A model generated the notes under the pieces. It searched no databases. It was given only the letters and a program-made list of their open reading frames with translations, and was not told where the DNA came from. Positions 52,642 through 62,469 of a stretch of 64,000 nt of DNA are shown one piece after another; position 1 is the first letter of the stretch; every line of letters starts with the position of its first letter. The DNA is from Lachnospiraceae bacterium MD329 (lineage in GTDB: Bacteria; Bacillota; Clostridia; UBA1381): positions 1-64,000 of the forward strand of contig VIQV01000028.1 in the NCBI GenBank assembly GCA_010206265.1, written 5' to 3'. The position numbers were made by a program, and so were the translations under genes.

Positions 52642-52696
52642 AATTTGAAAAAAATCCAAATTTTTTTCAAAAAACAGTGGAAAAAAAGAATATATG

Positions 52697-52705
52697 TGCT
52701 ATAAT
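52697..52705 (+). promoter_or_regulatory. Extended -10 promoter of the yicC operon
   Basis: TGC-TATAAT (TATAAT at 52700-52705) is an extended -10 box. The -35 region (GTGGAA at 52677) is poor. The transcript would have a leader of about 60 bases. Confidence 0.55.
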
Positions 52706-52772
52706 AGAAATATAGTGGGCAGGTATGCCTCTTTAAGCCTTGATTATGTGAAAGGAGCTCATAGGTATAACA

Positions 52773-53651
52773 ATGCTAAAAAGTATGACAGGTTACGGCA
52801 GACGTGAAACCGTAACGGACGGAAAAAAGATACTTGTTGAAATAAAATCGGTAAATCACAGGTATTCGGATTATAACATAAAAGTGCCGAGACATCTCGG
52901 TTATCTGGAGGATAAAATCCGAAAATGCGCTGCGGACAGCGTAACGCGCGGAAAAATTGATATATATGTCAATGTTGATTATTTTGAAACAGCGGATAAG
53001 GAGATTACTTTAAATAAGGAGCTTGCGAAAAGCTACATAGACGCGCTGTATGCGCTCAGAGAGGAATTTAATCTGACTGACGATATAACCGTGACGAGTG
53101 TCGCGCGTAATCCCGAGATATTCAAAAGCGAACGCGTCGAGGAGGACGAGGAGGCTTTGTGGAAGAATGTTAAGGAAGTACTTGACGGTGCATTGAGTGA
53201 TTTTATTGCAATGCGTGCGCGAGAGGGCGAAAGAATAGAGAAGGATTTGTGCGAACGTATAGAATATATGTGTGCGCTTGCCGAAAAGGTGGATAAGCGT
53301 TCTCCCGAAACCGTGAAGGAATACAGCGACAGACTGTATGAAAAGATTAAGGAAGTGCTTGACGGACGCGAAATTGACGAGGGTCGTATACTTACCGAGG
53401 TGGCAATATATGCCGATAAAGTAGCTGTAAATGAAGAAACAGTACGCCTTAAAAGTCATTTTGATGAATTTGACACGATAATCAGAAGCGGCGAACCTGC
53501 CGGCAGACGTCTGGACTTTTTAATACAGGAAATAAACCGTGAGGTTAACACAATCGGTTCAAAAGCAAGTGATATAGAAATTGCGAAAACGGTTGTAACC
53601 TTAAAGGGTGAAATAGAAAAACTCAGGGAACAGATACAAAATATAGAGTAA
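52773..53651 (+). CDS. yicC: YicC family endoribonuclease
   Basis: The 292-residue protein begins LKSMTGYGRRE, the YicC signature, and ends with the C-terminal DUF1732 region (GEPAGRRLDFLIQEINREVNTIGSKA). YicC is an RNase that trims RNAs in a metal-dependent way. AAAGGAGC precedes the start. It opens the operon that continues with remA, gmk, rpoZ and priA, as in Bacillus. Confidence 0.93.
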   Translation: MLKSMTGYGRRETVTDGKKILVEIKSVNHRYSDYNIKVPRHLGYLEDKIRKCAADSVTRGKIDIYVNVDYFETADKEITLNKELAKSYIDALYALREEFNLTDDITVTSVARNPEIFKSERVEEDEEALWKNVKEVLDGALSDFIAMRAREGERIEKDLCERIEYMCALAEKVDKRSPETVKEYSDRLYEKIKEVLDGREIDEGRILTEVAIYADKVAVNEETVRLKSHFDEFDTIIRSGEPAGRRLDFLIQEINREVNTIGSKASDIEIAKTVVTLKGEIEKLREQIQNIE

Positions 53652-53663
53652 CAGGTGAAGAAT

Positions 53664-53927
53664 ATGAAACTGATAAACATAGGATTTGGAAATATGGTAA
53701 ACGCTGAACGTGTAATTGCCGTAGTAAGTCCCGATTCCGCGCCGATTAAGCGTATTATCCGTGAGGCAGAGGACAGGGGAAACCTGATAAACGCCACTTA
53801 CGGCAGACGTACAAGAGCAGTTATAGTGACTGATTCGGAGCATATTGTCCTGTCCGCACTGCAGACAGAAACGGTAGCTTCAAGACTGGGGGCGGAAACA
53901 AGCGAGGAGGCGGTACGGAGTGAGTAA
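53664..53927 (+). CDS. remA: Extracellular matrix regulator RemA (DUF370)
   Basis: The 87-residue DNA-binding protein has the RemA core [26 protein letters not shown] (quoted in part here: [14 protein letters not shown]) and [13 protein letters not shown]. In Bacillus it activates matrix and osmoprotection operons. I choose the ATG at 53664, after AGGTGAAG, over a GTG at 53655. Its end overlaps gmk by eight bases. Confidence 0.9.
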   Translation: MKLINIGFGNMVNAERVIAVVSPDSAPIKRIIREAEDRGNLINATYGRRTRAVIVTDSEHIVLSALQTETVASRLGAETSEEAVRSE

Positions 53928-54522
53928 CGGAATATTGTTTGTTATGTCGGGACCGTCGGGGACAGGCAAAGGAACAATTTGCGAAAAACTGCTTGATAAT
54001 AAAGCAAATGACTTGTTTTTGTCGGTATCGTCTACCACACGCGAAAAGCGCAAAGGTGAAACAGACGGCGTAACATATAATTATACAACAGAGGAAAACT
54101 TTAAAAAGATGGCTGAAAACGGTGAAATGCTTGAATATGCCGTTTACAGCGGCAATTATTACGGTACACCGAAAAAGACAGTTGAGGATATGCTTTTGTC
54201 GGGTAAAAATGTGTTGCTTGAAATTGAGCCGCAGGGCGCGCTTAAAGTGAAAGACGCTTTCCCTGAGGCGGTGCTGATGTTTATTGTGCCACCGACAATG
54301 AAGGAACTCAGAAAAAGACTGTCGGAGCGAGGACGCGAAACAGAAGAACAGATTGAAAGGCGGCTTGACGCGGCAAAATGGGAGTTTGAACAGTCGCCGA
54401 GGTATAATTATATCTTTGTAAACGACAGCCTCGAAGAATGTGTCGCAGAAATTGAAAAGACGATACGGGAAACGGCAAAAAGCCGTAGCCTTGTCGATAG
54501 ATTATTAAACGAAAAGTATTAA
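53920..54522 (+). CDS. gmk: Guanylate kinase
   Basis: The 200-residue enzyme phosphorylates GMP to GDP. Its P-loop is [10 protein letters not shown] (10-19), with the GMP-binding [11 protein letters not shown] and [12 protein letters not shown]. The start is GTG at 53920 ([12 protein letters not shown]), within the end of remA, with GGAGG at 53907-53911 as the ribosome site. Confidence 0.96.
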   Translation: MSNGILFVMSGPSGTGKGTICEKLLDNKANDLFLSVSSTTREKRKGETDGVTYNYTTEENFKKMAENGEMLEYAVYSGNYYGTPKKTVEDMLLSGKNVLLEIEPQGALKVKDAFPEAVLMFIVPPTMKELRKRLSERGRETEEQIERRLDAAKWEFEQSPRYNYIFVNDSLEECVAEIEKTIRETAKSRSLVDRLLNEKY

Positions 54523-54540
54523 AATCGGAGGAATGAAATT

Positions 54541-54864
54541 ATGATGATTAAACCCGGAATTACAGAGCTTTCAAAATGTGTGGACAGCCGTTACACTCTT
54601 GTAACTATGGCTGCAAAGCGCGCAAGAATGATAGGTACAGAGCGTATGGAGGACGTGGATACAACAGGTCTTGAAAAGCCTGTTTCAGTTGCGGCTGAGG
54701 AAATTCTTAACGGCAGCGTAGGATATGTACGTTCGGAGGCTATTGCGCGCGCTAAGGCATATGCAGATGAAAAGGCGGCTGCAATTCTTTCTTTAAACTC
54801 AAATGAGGCTGAAACTGCTTATGACGCGCAGGAGGAGTCGGCTGAGGAGCAGACGGAGGAATAA
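54541..54864 (+). CDS. rpoZ: RNA polymerase omega subunit
   Basis: The 107-residue subunit shows SRYTLVTMAAKRARMI (about 16-31), the segment that wraps the beta-prime C-terminus, and KPVSVAAEEI. The acidic C-terminal tail (EEQTEE) is longer than the core family. The ATG could be 54541 or 54544; CGGAGG lies upstream. The coaBC gene, which follows rpoZ in Bacillus, is absent and priA comes next. Confidence 0.93.
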   Translation: MMIKPGITELSKCVDSRYTLVTMAAKRARMIGTERMEDVDTTGLEKPVSVAAEEILNGSVGYVRSEAIARAKAYADEKAAAILSLNSNEAETAYDAQEESAEEQTEE

Positions 54865-54874
54865 GATTAAAACT

Positions 54875-57310
54875 ATGATAGCAAGTGTTATCGTTGACCA
54901 TCGTTCAAGACACGTTGACCGTGCTTTTGACTATTTTGTTCCGCAGGAAATGGCAGCGGATATAAAAATCGGGAGCAGGGTAATAGTGCCGTTCAGCTCA
55001 GGAAATAAAGAGGTTGAGGGTTTTTGTGTTGCGATTAAAGATGAAAACGATGAAAAGAAACTGAAATCAGTAATAAGGATTGCAAACGATATACCAGCGT
55101 TTGACGCGGATATGCTGCCGATTATTGAGTGGATGCGCGAAAAGTACCTTGCGCCTTATCTTGATATAATTCATACACTGGTTCCGTCTGGAACAAGCAT
55201 AAAAAGCAGGGAATGGATTTTGACGGATAATGTGTCTGAGGAAAAAAGCGGAACGCGTAAAAGAATTATTGAAATTCTTGAGGATAACGGCGGAGGTATG
55301 GAATTTAACTCATTAAAAACGCTTTTTGAAACAGATATACAAAGTATTGTTCGTGAAATGATAAAAGCGGGAACGTTAAAGCGTGAATATCGTCAGGGGA
55401 CGGCTGTGTCTGAGAGAAAAATTAAGGGCGTACAGCTTGCAGTTTCTGCTGACGAGGCGCTGAATGCGGCGGAATCTATACGCAAAAAAGCTCCGAAACA
55501 GGCAGAAATGCTCGAAATTTTGAGTGAGAATAACGTTATTTCCCAAAGTGACCTTGTTAAATTTACAAATTCTTCGTCATCAGCGGTAAAAACACTTGTA
55601 AAAAAGGGCTGGTGCAGTGAACTTATGCTCACGGTGGACCGTGACCCTTACAGACAGAGAACTTTTAAGAAAACTGAAAAGCTTGTACCTACGCCAGAAC
55701 AGGCGCAGGCAATAGACATACTTTGCGGCGCGGTTAAACGTCAGAGCGGACAAACGTTTCTTCTGCACGGAGTAACGGGCAGCGGTAAAACAGAGGTGTT
55801 TATGCAGGCTATTGAATATGCTGTAAGCATAGGTAAAACGGCGGTAATGCTGGTGCCTGAAATATCTCTTACACCACAGATGGTGTCACGTTTTATGTCA
55901 AGGTTTCAGGGGCGTATTGCAATTTTTCACAGCGCGCTGTCACAAGGTGAGCGCTTTGACCAGTGGAAAAGAATTAAAGATGGTAAGGCAGACATTGTTA
56001 TAGGCGCGAGGAGCGCGGTGTTTACACCGCTTAAAAATATAGGAATAATAATTATGGACGAGGAACATTCGGATACATATAAATCGGAAATGTCGCCTCG
56101 TTATCACGCTCGCGAGGTTGCGTTAAAACGTGCTGAGGAAACCGGTGCGGCAGTAGTGCTTGCGTCGGCTACTCCAAGTATAGAAAGCTATTTTAAGGCG
56201 GTAAACGGAGAGTATAAACTGCTTAATATGCGTACCCGTTATAATAAAAATAAAATGCCCGAAATATCTGTAATTGATATGAGAAATGAATTGTCACAGG
56301 GCAATATAAGTATGCTGTCAGGAAAGATGTGCGAGGAGATACTTAAAAATCTTGAGCGCGGCGAACAGACTATTTTATTTATGAACAGGCGTGGATTTTC
56401 GTCGTTTGTGTCGTGCCGTACCTGCGGTTATGTACCTGAATGTCCGAATTGTAATATTTCGCTTACATACCACAAATACGGAAATAATTTAAGATGTCAT
56501 TATTGCGGTTATGAGCGTCCAAATTATTGTGTGTGTCCTGAATGCGGGAGTAAGTATATACGTTATTTCGGTGGCGGAACACAGAGGGTTGAAGAAGAAA
56601 TACACAGGCTTTTTCCGAATGCGACAACGATACGAATGGATATGGACACAACGGGAACAAAAAATTCACACGAAAAGATTTTAAAAAGCTTTGAACGCGA
56701 TAAAATAGATATACTTATCGGTACGCAGATGGTAGCAAAGGGACTTGATTTTGAGAATGTAACGCTTGTGGGAGTGGTTACGGCGGACACTATGCTTCAT
56801 ATAAACGATTTCCGCAGCGGTGAACGCACGTTTGCAATGCTTGAACAGGTGTCGGGACGCGCAGGACGCGGAAAAAGCGAGGGGCGCGCCGTTATCCAGA
56901 CGTACACTCCCGAACACGAGGCAGTTTCACTTGTGAAAACGCACGATTACAATGCTTTTTATGATATAGAAATAGCGGAGAGGAATATGATGTGGTATCC
57001 GCCTTTCTGTAAAATTATAAGCGTACAGTTTCAGGGGAACGACGAAACGCTGACTTCGGAAACTGCAAGACGCTTTGCGGCGGAAATGGGTGACATTAAC
57101 TCACTCGGACAGAAGATACAGCTTTTAGGTCCGATTCCGTCTTATATTTCAAAGATAAAGAATAAATACCGATGGCAGATTATTTTTAAATGCGAAGATG
57201 ACGATATGCTTGGAAAAATGTTGTTAAACGCTGAAATGATTTGCAGGAATGATAAAAAATATAACGGTATATCAATAGTAATAGATAAATCTCCAATGAT
57301 GATATATTAA
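54875..57310 (+). CDS. priA: Primosomal replication restart helicase PriA
   Basis: The 811-residue helicase has the N-terminal 3'-DNA-binding domain (ASVIVDHRSRHVDRAFDYFV), Walker A GVTGSGKTEV, the DEEH box (MDEEHSD), and the zinc-binding cysteine cluster CRTCG...CPNC...CHYCG...CPECG. Helicase motif VSGRAGRG is also seen. It reloads the replisome at stalled forks. I choose the ATG at 54875 (MIASVIVDH); the ribosome site is distant, so coupling with rpoZ, 11 bases upstream, is likely. Confidence 0.95.
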   Translation: MIASVIVDHRSRHVDRAFDYFVPQEMAADIKIGSRVIVPFSSGNKEVEGFCVAIKDENDEKKLKSVIRIANDIPAFDADMLPIIEWMREKYLAPYLDIIHTLVPSGTSIKSREWILTDNVSEEKSGTRKRIIEILEDNGGGMEFNSLKTLFETDIQSIVREMIKAGTLKREYRQGTAVSERKIKGVQLAVSADEALNAAESIRKKAPKQAEMLEILSENNVISQSDLVKFTNSSSSAVKTLVKKGWCSELMLTVDRDPYRQRTFKKTEKLVPTPEQAQAIDILCGAVKRQSGQTFLLHGVTGSGKTEVFMQAIEYAVSIGKTAVMLVPEISLTPQMVSRFMSRFQGRIAIFHSALSQGERFDQWKRIKDGKADIVIGARSAVFTPLKNIGIIIMDEEHSDTYKSEMSPRYHAREVALKRAEETGAAVVLASATPSIESYFKAVNGEYKLLNMRTRYNKNKMPEISVIDMRNELSQGNISMLSGKMCEEILKNLERGEQTILFMNRRGFSSFVSCRTCGYVPECPNCNISLTYHKYGNNLRCHYCGYERPNYCVCPECGSKYIRYFGGGTQRVEEEIHRLFPNATTIRMDMDTTGTKNSHEKILKSFERDKIDILIGTQMVAKGLDFENVTLVGVVTADTMLHINDFRSGERTFAMLEQVSGRAGRGKSEGRAVIQTYTPEHEAVSLVKTHDYNAFYDIEIAERNMMWYPPFCKIISVQFQGNDETLTSETARRFAAEMGDINSLGQKIQLLGPIPSYISKIKNKYRWQIIFKCEDDDMLGKMLLNAEMICRNDKKYNGISIVIDKSPMMIY

Positions 57311-57323
57311 AGAGGTGATAGAT

Positions 57324-57773
57324 ATGGCAATTCGTGAAATTCGTAAAAAGGGCGATGAAATCCTTTATAAGAAATGTAAAGAGGTAAAGAATTTTGACAA
57401 TAAACTTCATATACTTCTTGACGATATGTATGACACTATGAAAAAACAGGAGGGCGCAGGACTTGCCGCTCCGCAGGTGGGCATATTAAAGCGCGCTGTG
57501 GTGATAGACGTTGGGCAGGGAAGAATTGAACTTATAAATCCGGAAATAATAGAAGAAAGCGGCGAGCAGACAGGCAGTGAGGGCTGTTTAAGCGTTCCGG
57601 GAGTGTGGGGCGAGGTAACAAGACCTAACGTTGTTACAGTAAAAGCACAGGATAGAAACGGCAAATGGTTTAAAATGACGGGCGAAGGATTGCTCGCGCG
57701 CGCAATGTGTCACGAAACGGAGCACCTTGACGGTAAGCTGTTTCTTGACAGAGTAACAAAATTTATTGATTAA
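57324..57773 (+). CDS. def: Peptide deformylase
   Basis: The 149-residue metalloenzyme removes the formyl group from new proteins. The three motifs are GAGLAAPQVG, EGCLSVPG (metal Cys) and the His pair in CHETEHLDG. The ATG at 57324 follows AGAGGTG; a GTG at 57315 is part of that ribosome site. It is cotranscribed with fmt, 12 bases downstream. Confidence 0.96.
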   Translation: MAIREIRKKGDEILYKKCKEVKNFDNKLHILLDDMYDTMKKQEGAGLAAPQVGILKRAVVIDVGQGRIELINPEIIEESGEQTGSEGCLSVPGVWGEVTRPNVVTVKAQDRNGKWFKMTGEGLLARAMCHETEHLDGKLFLDRVTKFID

Positions 57774-57785
57774 CGGAGAATGTGT

Positions 57786-58718
57786 ATGAAAATACTATTT
57801 ATTGGTACGCCTGATTTTGCGTCGACGTCACTGAAAGCACTGTTGGACTCGGATATGGATATTGTCGGAGTTGTTTCTCAGCCTGATAAACCAAAGGGCA
57901 GAGGTCATAAGCTGGTGCCTACGGAAGTTAAGTCGGTAGCTTTGGAGGCAGGACTTAAAGTGTTTCAGCCGTTGACGCTTAAAGATGGTACTTTCAGAGA
58001 AATACTTGACGAACTGAAACCCGATCTTATAATTGTGGTGGCATATGGCAATATTTTGCCTGATTATATTATAGAATACCCAAAATACGGCTGTGTTAAT
58101 GTTCACGCGTCACTATTACCTAAATATAGAGGTTCAGCACCGATTCAGTGGGCAATTATCAACGGTGAGCGAGTAACGGGCGTAACTACTATGAAAATGG
58201 ATTCGGGTGTTGATACGGGAGATATGCTGTTAAAGGCTGAAACGGAGATAGGCGAATATGAAACGTCTGAGGAACTGTTTGACCGTCTTGCGGTTATGGG
58301 CGGTGAGCTTTTAATAAAAACGGTCAAAGGACTTGAGGCGGGCACAATAACGCCGGTTCCTCAAAATCACGCTGAACATACCTATGCACCGATGATTTCA
58401 AGAGAAACGGGCATAATTGACTGGACAAAATCTGCTCGTGAAATATCAAAACTGATATGCGGTTTAAATTCGTGGCCGCTGGCAAGTACATTGTATAAGG
58501 GAGAAACTCTGAAAATAGTAACGGCTGCGGTGAGTAATGAACAGACAAATGAGCAGGCAGGTAAGATAGTAAGTCTTGATAAGGGCAAAGGACTGAAGGT
58601 TGCCTGTGGAGAAGGTACGCTGTATATTACGACGGCTCAGTTCCCGAACAGTAAAAAAATGAATGTGGAGGACTATGCACGAGGACACAGCATAGAAATC
58701 GGAACAATATTAGGATAG
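57786..58718 (+). CDS. fmt: Methionyl-tRNA formyltransferase
   Basis: The 310-residue enzyme formylates initiator Met-tRNA using 10-formyl-tetrahydrofolate. It has the Rossmann opening KILFIGTPDFAS, the catalytic NVHASLLPKYRGSAPIQW with Asn/His, and a C-terminal OB-like tRNA-binding domain (about 205-310). The ATG at 57786 fits the GGAG at 57775-57778; one at 57780 is too close. It partners def functionally. Confidence 0.96.
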   Translation: MKILFIGTPDFASTSLKALLDSDMDIVGVVSQPDKPKGRGHKLVPTEVKSVALEAGLKVFQPLTLKDGTFREILDELKPDLIIVVAYGNILPDYIIEYPKYGCVNVHASLLPKYRGSAPIQWAIINGERVTGVTTMKMDSGVDTGDMLLKAETEIGEYETSEELFDRLAVMGGELLIKTVKGLEAGTITPVPQNHAEHTYAPMISRETGIIDWTKSAREISKLICGLNSWPLASTLYKGETLKIVTAAVSNEQTNEQAGKIVSLDKGKGLKVACGEGTLYITTAQFPNSKKMNVEDYARGHSIEIGTILG

Positions 58719-58729
58719 GAGATAACATA

Positions 58730-59413
58730 ATGTATTATTATGACGCGACATATATTTTAGTAATACTGGCATTTTTCCTGACGTTGTTTGCGTCCTTCGG
58801 CGTAAACGGCACATTTAAAAAGTATAATGAGGTATTCAGTTCACGCGGTCTTACGGCTGCCGAAACGGCGAGAAAAATACTTGACGCAAACGGATTGCAT
58901 AATATAAGCATTGAGCATATTGCAGGTGACCTTACAGATCATTATGACCCGAAAGAAAATGTTATACGTCTGTCGGACGCAACATTTAATTCTACTTCCG
59001 TAGCGGCAATCGGCGTGGCGGCGCACGAGTGTGGGCACGCGGTTCAGCATCAGGTAGGATATACTCCGATAAAGGTGCGTAATGCTATTGTGCCTATTGT
59101 TAATATAAGCAACAGACTGTCAATGCCTATCTTTATTCTTGGTCTGATACTAAGCATAGGACCGCTTGCGATGGCAGGAGCCTTGCTTTTCGGTATGGTG
59201 CTTGTGTTTCAAGTGGTAACTCTGCCTACGGAAACAAACGCCTCGCGGAGAGCTATGAAAACACTTGAAGAAATGGCTATTTTAGAAGGTGACGAGCTTA
59301 AAGGCGCGCGAAAAACTTTGACAGCGGCGGCTATGACGTATGTTGCGGCTGTAGCGGCAACAGCGCTGCAGTTTTTACGTCTTGTAATGCTTGCAAACAG
59401 GCGGAGAAGATAA
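58730..59413 (+). CDS. yugP: YugP-type membrane zinc metallopeptidase
   Basis: The 227-residue membrane protein has an N-terminal helix (about 7-23), a cytosolic or facing zinc motif HECGH (in AAHECGHAVQHQ, about 101-112), and further helices near 130-165 and 195-220. It matches the neutral zinc metallopeptidase family (YugP, DUF232-like). Substrates are unknown. AGGAGA lies upstream. It sits between fmt and rsmB, a common Clostridial order, and ends with ATAATG overlapping rsmB by one base. Confidence 0.88.
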   Translation: MYYYDATYILVILAFFLTLFASFGVNGTFKKYNEVFSSRGLTAAETARKILDANGLHNISIEHIAGDLTDHYDPKENVIRLSDATFNSTSVAAIGVAAHECGHAVQHQVGYTPIKVRNAIVPIVNISNRLSMPIFILGLILSIGPLAMAGALLFGMVLVFQVVTLPTETNASRRAMKTLEEMAILEGDELKGARKTLTAAAMTYVAAVAATALQFLRLVMLANRRRR

Positions 59414-60669
59414 TGACAAATCCGAGAGAGCTTGCCTTAAAGGCAATATACGACATTGAATTTAACGGTGCATATTCAAATATGGCGCTTAAAAAGTACC
59501 TTAAAAGTGCTGACAACCGTGATAAATCGCTTGTGACTGCGCTTGTATATGGTACAGTTGACAGAAAAATAACGCTTGATTATGTTATAGGAAGACTGTC
59601 AAAAATTAAAATAAAGAAAATATCAAAATATATTCTCATTATTTTGAGAATGGGAATATATCAGATGATGTATATGGATAAAATTCCAGACAGTGCGGCG
59701 GTAAACGAAAGCGTAAAGCTTGCGCGCCGTTACGGTCACGGAGCGTCCGTAGGTTTTGTAAATGGAGTGCTTCGTTCGGCGGCTGGATTCAATATAGAAT
59801 ATCCGAACGGCAAAACGGAGTATTTGTCTGTCAAATACTCGTTTCCGATGTGGCTTTGCGAAAAATGGCTTTCAGAGTTCGGGTTTGAATTTACCGAACA
59901 ATTAATTGATTCATTCGGTAAAAGCGCACCGCTTACATTAAGACCGAATACACTTAAAATTACTGCCTCAGAACTATCAGACCGTCTTAATTCGGACGGA
60001 ATAAATGCTGAAGTATATGACGGCGCAGTAGTGTGTGATGGGTTTGATATAGAACATAATGAATTATACAGGGACGGTTTTTTTACCATTCAGGACATAG
60101 CCGCGCAGCAGGCGGCAAAGATACTTAATCCTATAAGCGGCGATATGGTAATAGATATGTGCGCCGCTCCTGCAGGGAAAACAACGCATATGGCTGAACT
60201 TATGAAAAATACTGGGAAGATTTATGCGTTTGATATATATGAGCATAAAATTGAGCTTATAAAAAGAAATGCTGAAAGATTGGGCATAAAAATTATTGAA
60301 CCAAGACTTTCGGACGGAGAAACGTATGACGATAAGCTTTGCGGTACAGCAGATAAAGTTTTATGTGATGTTCCCTGTTCGGGGCTTGGAATAATCAGGC
60401 GTAAGCCGGAGATAAAATGGAACAGGGAGCAAAATACGGATTTACCGAAAATCCAGAGAAACATACTTAATAACGCCGCAGAATATCTTAAAATAGGCGG
60501 TGAGCTGCTCTATTCCACCTGTACTATAGAAAATGAGGAAAACGGCGCGGTTACGGGCGCGTTTTTAAAGGATAACGGGAACTTTGAAAAAGTATATGAA
60601 AAGACTTATTATCCGCATATAGATAATACTGATGGATTTTACATTTGTAAAATGAGAAGGAATAAATAA
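59413..60669 (+). CDS. rsmB: 16S rRNA m5C967 methyltransferase
   Basis: The 418-residue enzyme has an N-terminal NusB-like RNA-binding domain (1-135) and a SAM-dependent m5C domain with DMCAAPAGKTTHMAELM, catalytic DVPCSGLGIIRRKPE and STCTIENEEN. It methylates a cytosine of 16S rRNA. Its start overlaps the yugP stop, and its stop overlaps rlmN by one base, so the run is compact. Confidence 0.95.
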   Translation: MTNPRELALKAIYDIEFNGAYSNMALKKYLKSADNRDKSLVTALVYGTVDRKITLDYVIGRLSKIKIKKISKYILIILRMGIYQMMYMDKIPDSAAVNESVKLARRYGHGASVGFVNGVLRSAAGFNIEYPNGKTEYLSVKYSFPMWLCEKWLSEFGFEFTEQLIDSFGKSAPLTLRPNTLKITASELSDRLNSDGINAEVYDGAVVCDGFDIEHNELYRDGFFTIQDIAAQQAAKILNPISGDMVIDMCAAPAGKTTHMAELMKNTGKIYAFDIYEHKIELIKRNAERLGIKIIEPRLSDGETYDDKLCGTADKVLCDVPCSGLGIIRRKPEIKWNREQNTDLPKIQRNILNNAAEYLKIGGELLYSTCTIENEENGAVTGAFLKDNGNFEKVYEKTYYPHIDNTDGFYICKMRRNK

Positions 60670-61688
60670 TGATAGATTTAAAGGACCTTGATTATGATGA
60701 ATTAACGGAATATCTTGTGTCAATCGGTGAAAAGAAATTCAGAGCAGAACAAATTTTTTCGTGGCTGCATAAGGGCGCGGAAAGCTATGACGAAATGACT
60801 AATTTGTCAAAGGCAACACGCGAGCGTCTTTTACAGGAAACATATGTTTCAACGCTTAAAATACGTGAAAAATATGTTTCAAAGATAGACGGTACAGTGA
60901 AATATTTGTTTGAGCTGCCTGACGGAAACTGTATAGAAAGCGTTGTAATGCGCTATCATCACGGTTTGACGATTTGCATATCAAGTCAGGTGGGCTGCCG
61001 AATGGGCTGCCGTTTTTGCGCGTCTACAATAGGCGGACTTGTCAGAAGTCTTACTGCGGGGGAAATCCTGAATCAGGTAATTTTCGCGCAAAAGGATGTT
61101 GGCGAACGTATAAGCAATATTGTTATGATGGGGATAGGAGAGCCACTTGACAATTTTGATAACGTTATTAAGTTTTTGCATAACGTAAATCACGAAAAAG
61201 GACTTAATATAGGCTACAGGCATATTACAATTTCAACCTGCGGAGTTGTGCCTATGATATATCGTCTGGCAGAGGAAAAACTGCCGGTAACTCTTACAAT
61301 ATCGCTGCACGCTCCGAACAATGAGATACGGGATACGATAATGCCTGTAAATCACAGGTATAAAATAGAGGAACTTTTAAAGGCTTGTAAAGCATATGCC
61401 GACACTACCGGTCGGAGAATAAGTTTTGAATATTCTCTTATTCACGGAGTAAACGACAGTATGGCAAATGCAGAGGAGCTTGCGAAAATAGCAGGTCCGC
61501 TGCACGCTCATATTAATCTGATACCGGTGAATAAAGTTGAAGAACGCGATTTTAAAAAAGGCAGCAGAGAGGAGATACAGGCTTTCTGCAAACGGCTTAC
61601 GGAGCTTGGCATAAACGCAACAGTAAGACGTGAACTGGGAGCTGATATTCAGGCATCTTGTGGACAATTGCGTAAAAAAGTGTTATGA
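60669..61688 (+). CDS. rlmN: 23S rRNA/tRNA m2A methyltransferase RlmN
   Basis: The 339-residue radical SAM enzyme methylates adenine C2 in 23S rRNA and tRNA. Its iron-sulfur cluster cysteines are Cys110, Cys114 and Cys117 (GCRMGCRFCAST). A second catalytic Cys lies near the C-terminus (ADIQASCGQLR), and the SAM motif is MMGIGEPLDN. It is single-copy here, between rsmB and the phosphatase gene. Confidence 0.96.
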   Translation: MIDLKDLDYDELTEYLVSIGEKKFRAEQIFSWLHKGAESYDEMTNLSKATRERLLQETYVSTLKIREKYVSKIDGTVKYLFELPDGNCIESVVMRYHHGLTICISSQVGCRMGCRFCASTIGGLVRSLTAGEILNQVIFAQKDVGERISNIVMMGIGEPLDNFDNVIKFLHNVNHEKGLNIGYRHITISTCGVVPMIYRLAEEKLPVTLTISLHAPNNEIRDTIMPVNHRYKIEELLKACKAYADTTGRRISFEYSLIHGVNDSMANAEELAKIAGPLHAHINLIPVNKVEERDFKKGSREEIQAFCKRLTELGINATVRRELGADIQASCGQLRKKVL

Positions 61689-61722
61689 TAGAAGAGTATT
61701 AAAGAAAGGCGGTGATTTTCGG

Positions 61723-62469
61723 ATGCGGTTTGGTGCGATAACCGATATAGGAATGCGCAGAAAAATAAATGAAGACAGTTATTGTATACATAATGAAGAG
61801 ATATTTCCGTATGCTGTTGTGGCGGACGGAATGGGAGGACATCAGGCAGGCGAAATTGCAAGCAGGATGGCTGTTGATATGATTGAGGATTATTTGAATA
61901 AAAACCTTAACGAGGCGCTTGACTATGTAGAGGCAGGCGAAACCATAAGGCAGTCGTTTATATCGGCAAACAGTATCATATATAACTATGCGAAAAATCA
62001 TTATAAGGTAATGGGAATGGGAACAACGGCGACGCTTGCGATGATTTATCAGAACAAGATAATCACGGCAAATGTTGGTGACAGCAGAGCTTATAAGGTG
62101 AGTAATACTGATATACAGCAGCTTACGAGGGATCATTCTTATGTTCAGGAGCTTGTTATGAGGGGAGAAATTAGTCCCGAAATGGCTAAACATCACCCCA
62201 AAAAGAATTACATAACGCGCGCTATGGGCGCGGAAGACACTGTAAAGGTTGACATATCTATTAAGCCGTATAACGGTGAAACACTTGTTCTTTGCAGTGA
62301 CGGATTAACGAATTTTGTTGATGATGAAGAAATCCTGTCGCACGTAAAACGTAAAAAAGCCTTGCAGAAAAGCGCGGAGGACTTGACTGCGCTTGCAAAT
62401 TCAAGGGGCGGCTCGGATAATATAACGATTGTGGCTTTTGGAAAGGGAGAAAATAATAATGAACAGTGA
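61723..62469 (+). CDS. prpC: PP2C-type Ser/Thr phosphatase PrpC
   Basis: The 248-residue metal-dependent phosphatase has the PPM motifs TDIGMRRKINEDSY, VADGMGGHQAGE, TTATLAMI, NVGDSRAY and GGSDNITIVAF, which bind two or three manganese ions. It reverses phosphorylation by the kinase encoded next. I choose the ATG at 61723, after GGCGGTG, rather than a frame entering from rlmN. It overlaps the kinase gene by 11 bases. Confidence 0.95.
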   Translation: MRFGAITDIGMRRKINEDSYCIHNEEIFPYAVVADGMGGHQAGEIASRMAVDMIEDYLNKNLNEALDYVEAGETIRQSFISANSIIYNYAKNHYKVMGMGTTATLAMIYQNKIITANVGDSRAYKVSNTDIQQLTRDHSYVQELVMRGEISPEMAKHHPKKNYITRAMGAEDTVKVDISIKPYNGETLVLCSDGLTNFVDDEEILSHVKRKKALQKSAEDLTALANSRGGSDNITIVAFGKGENNNEQ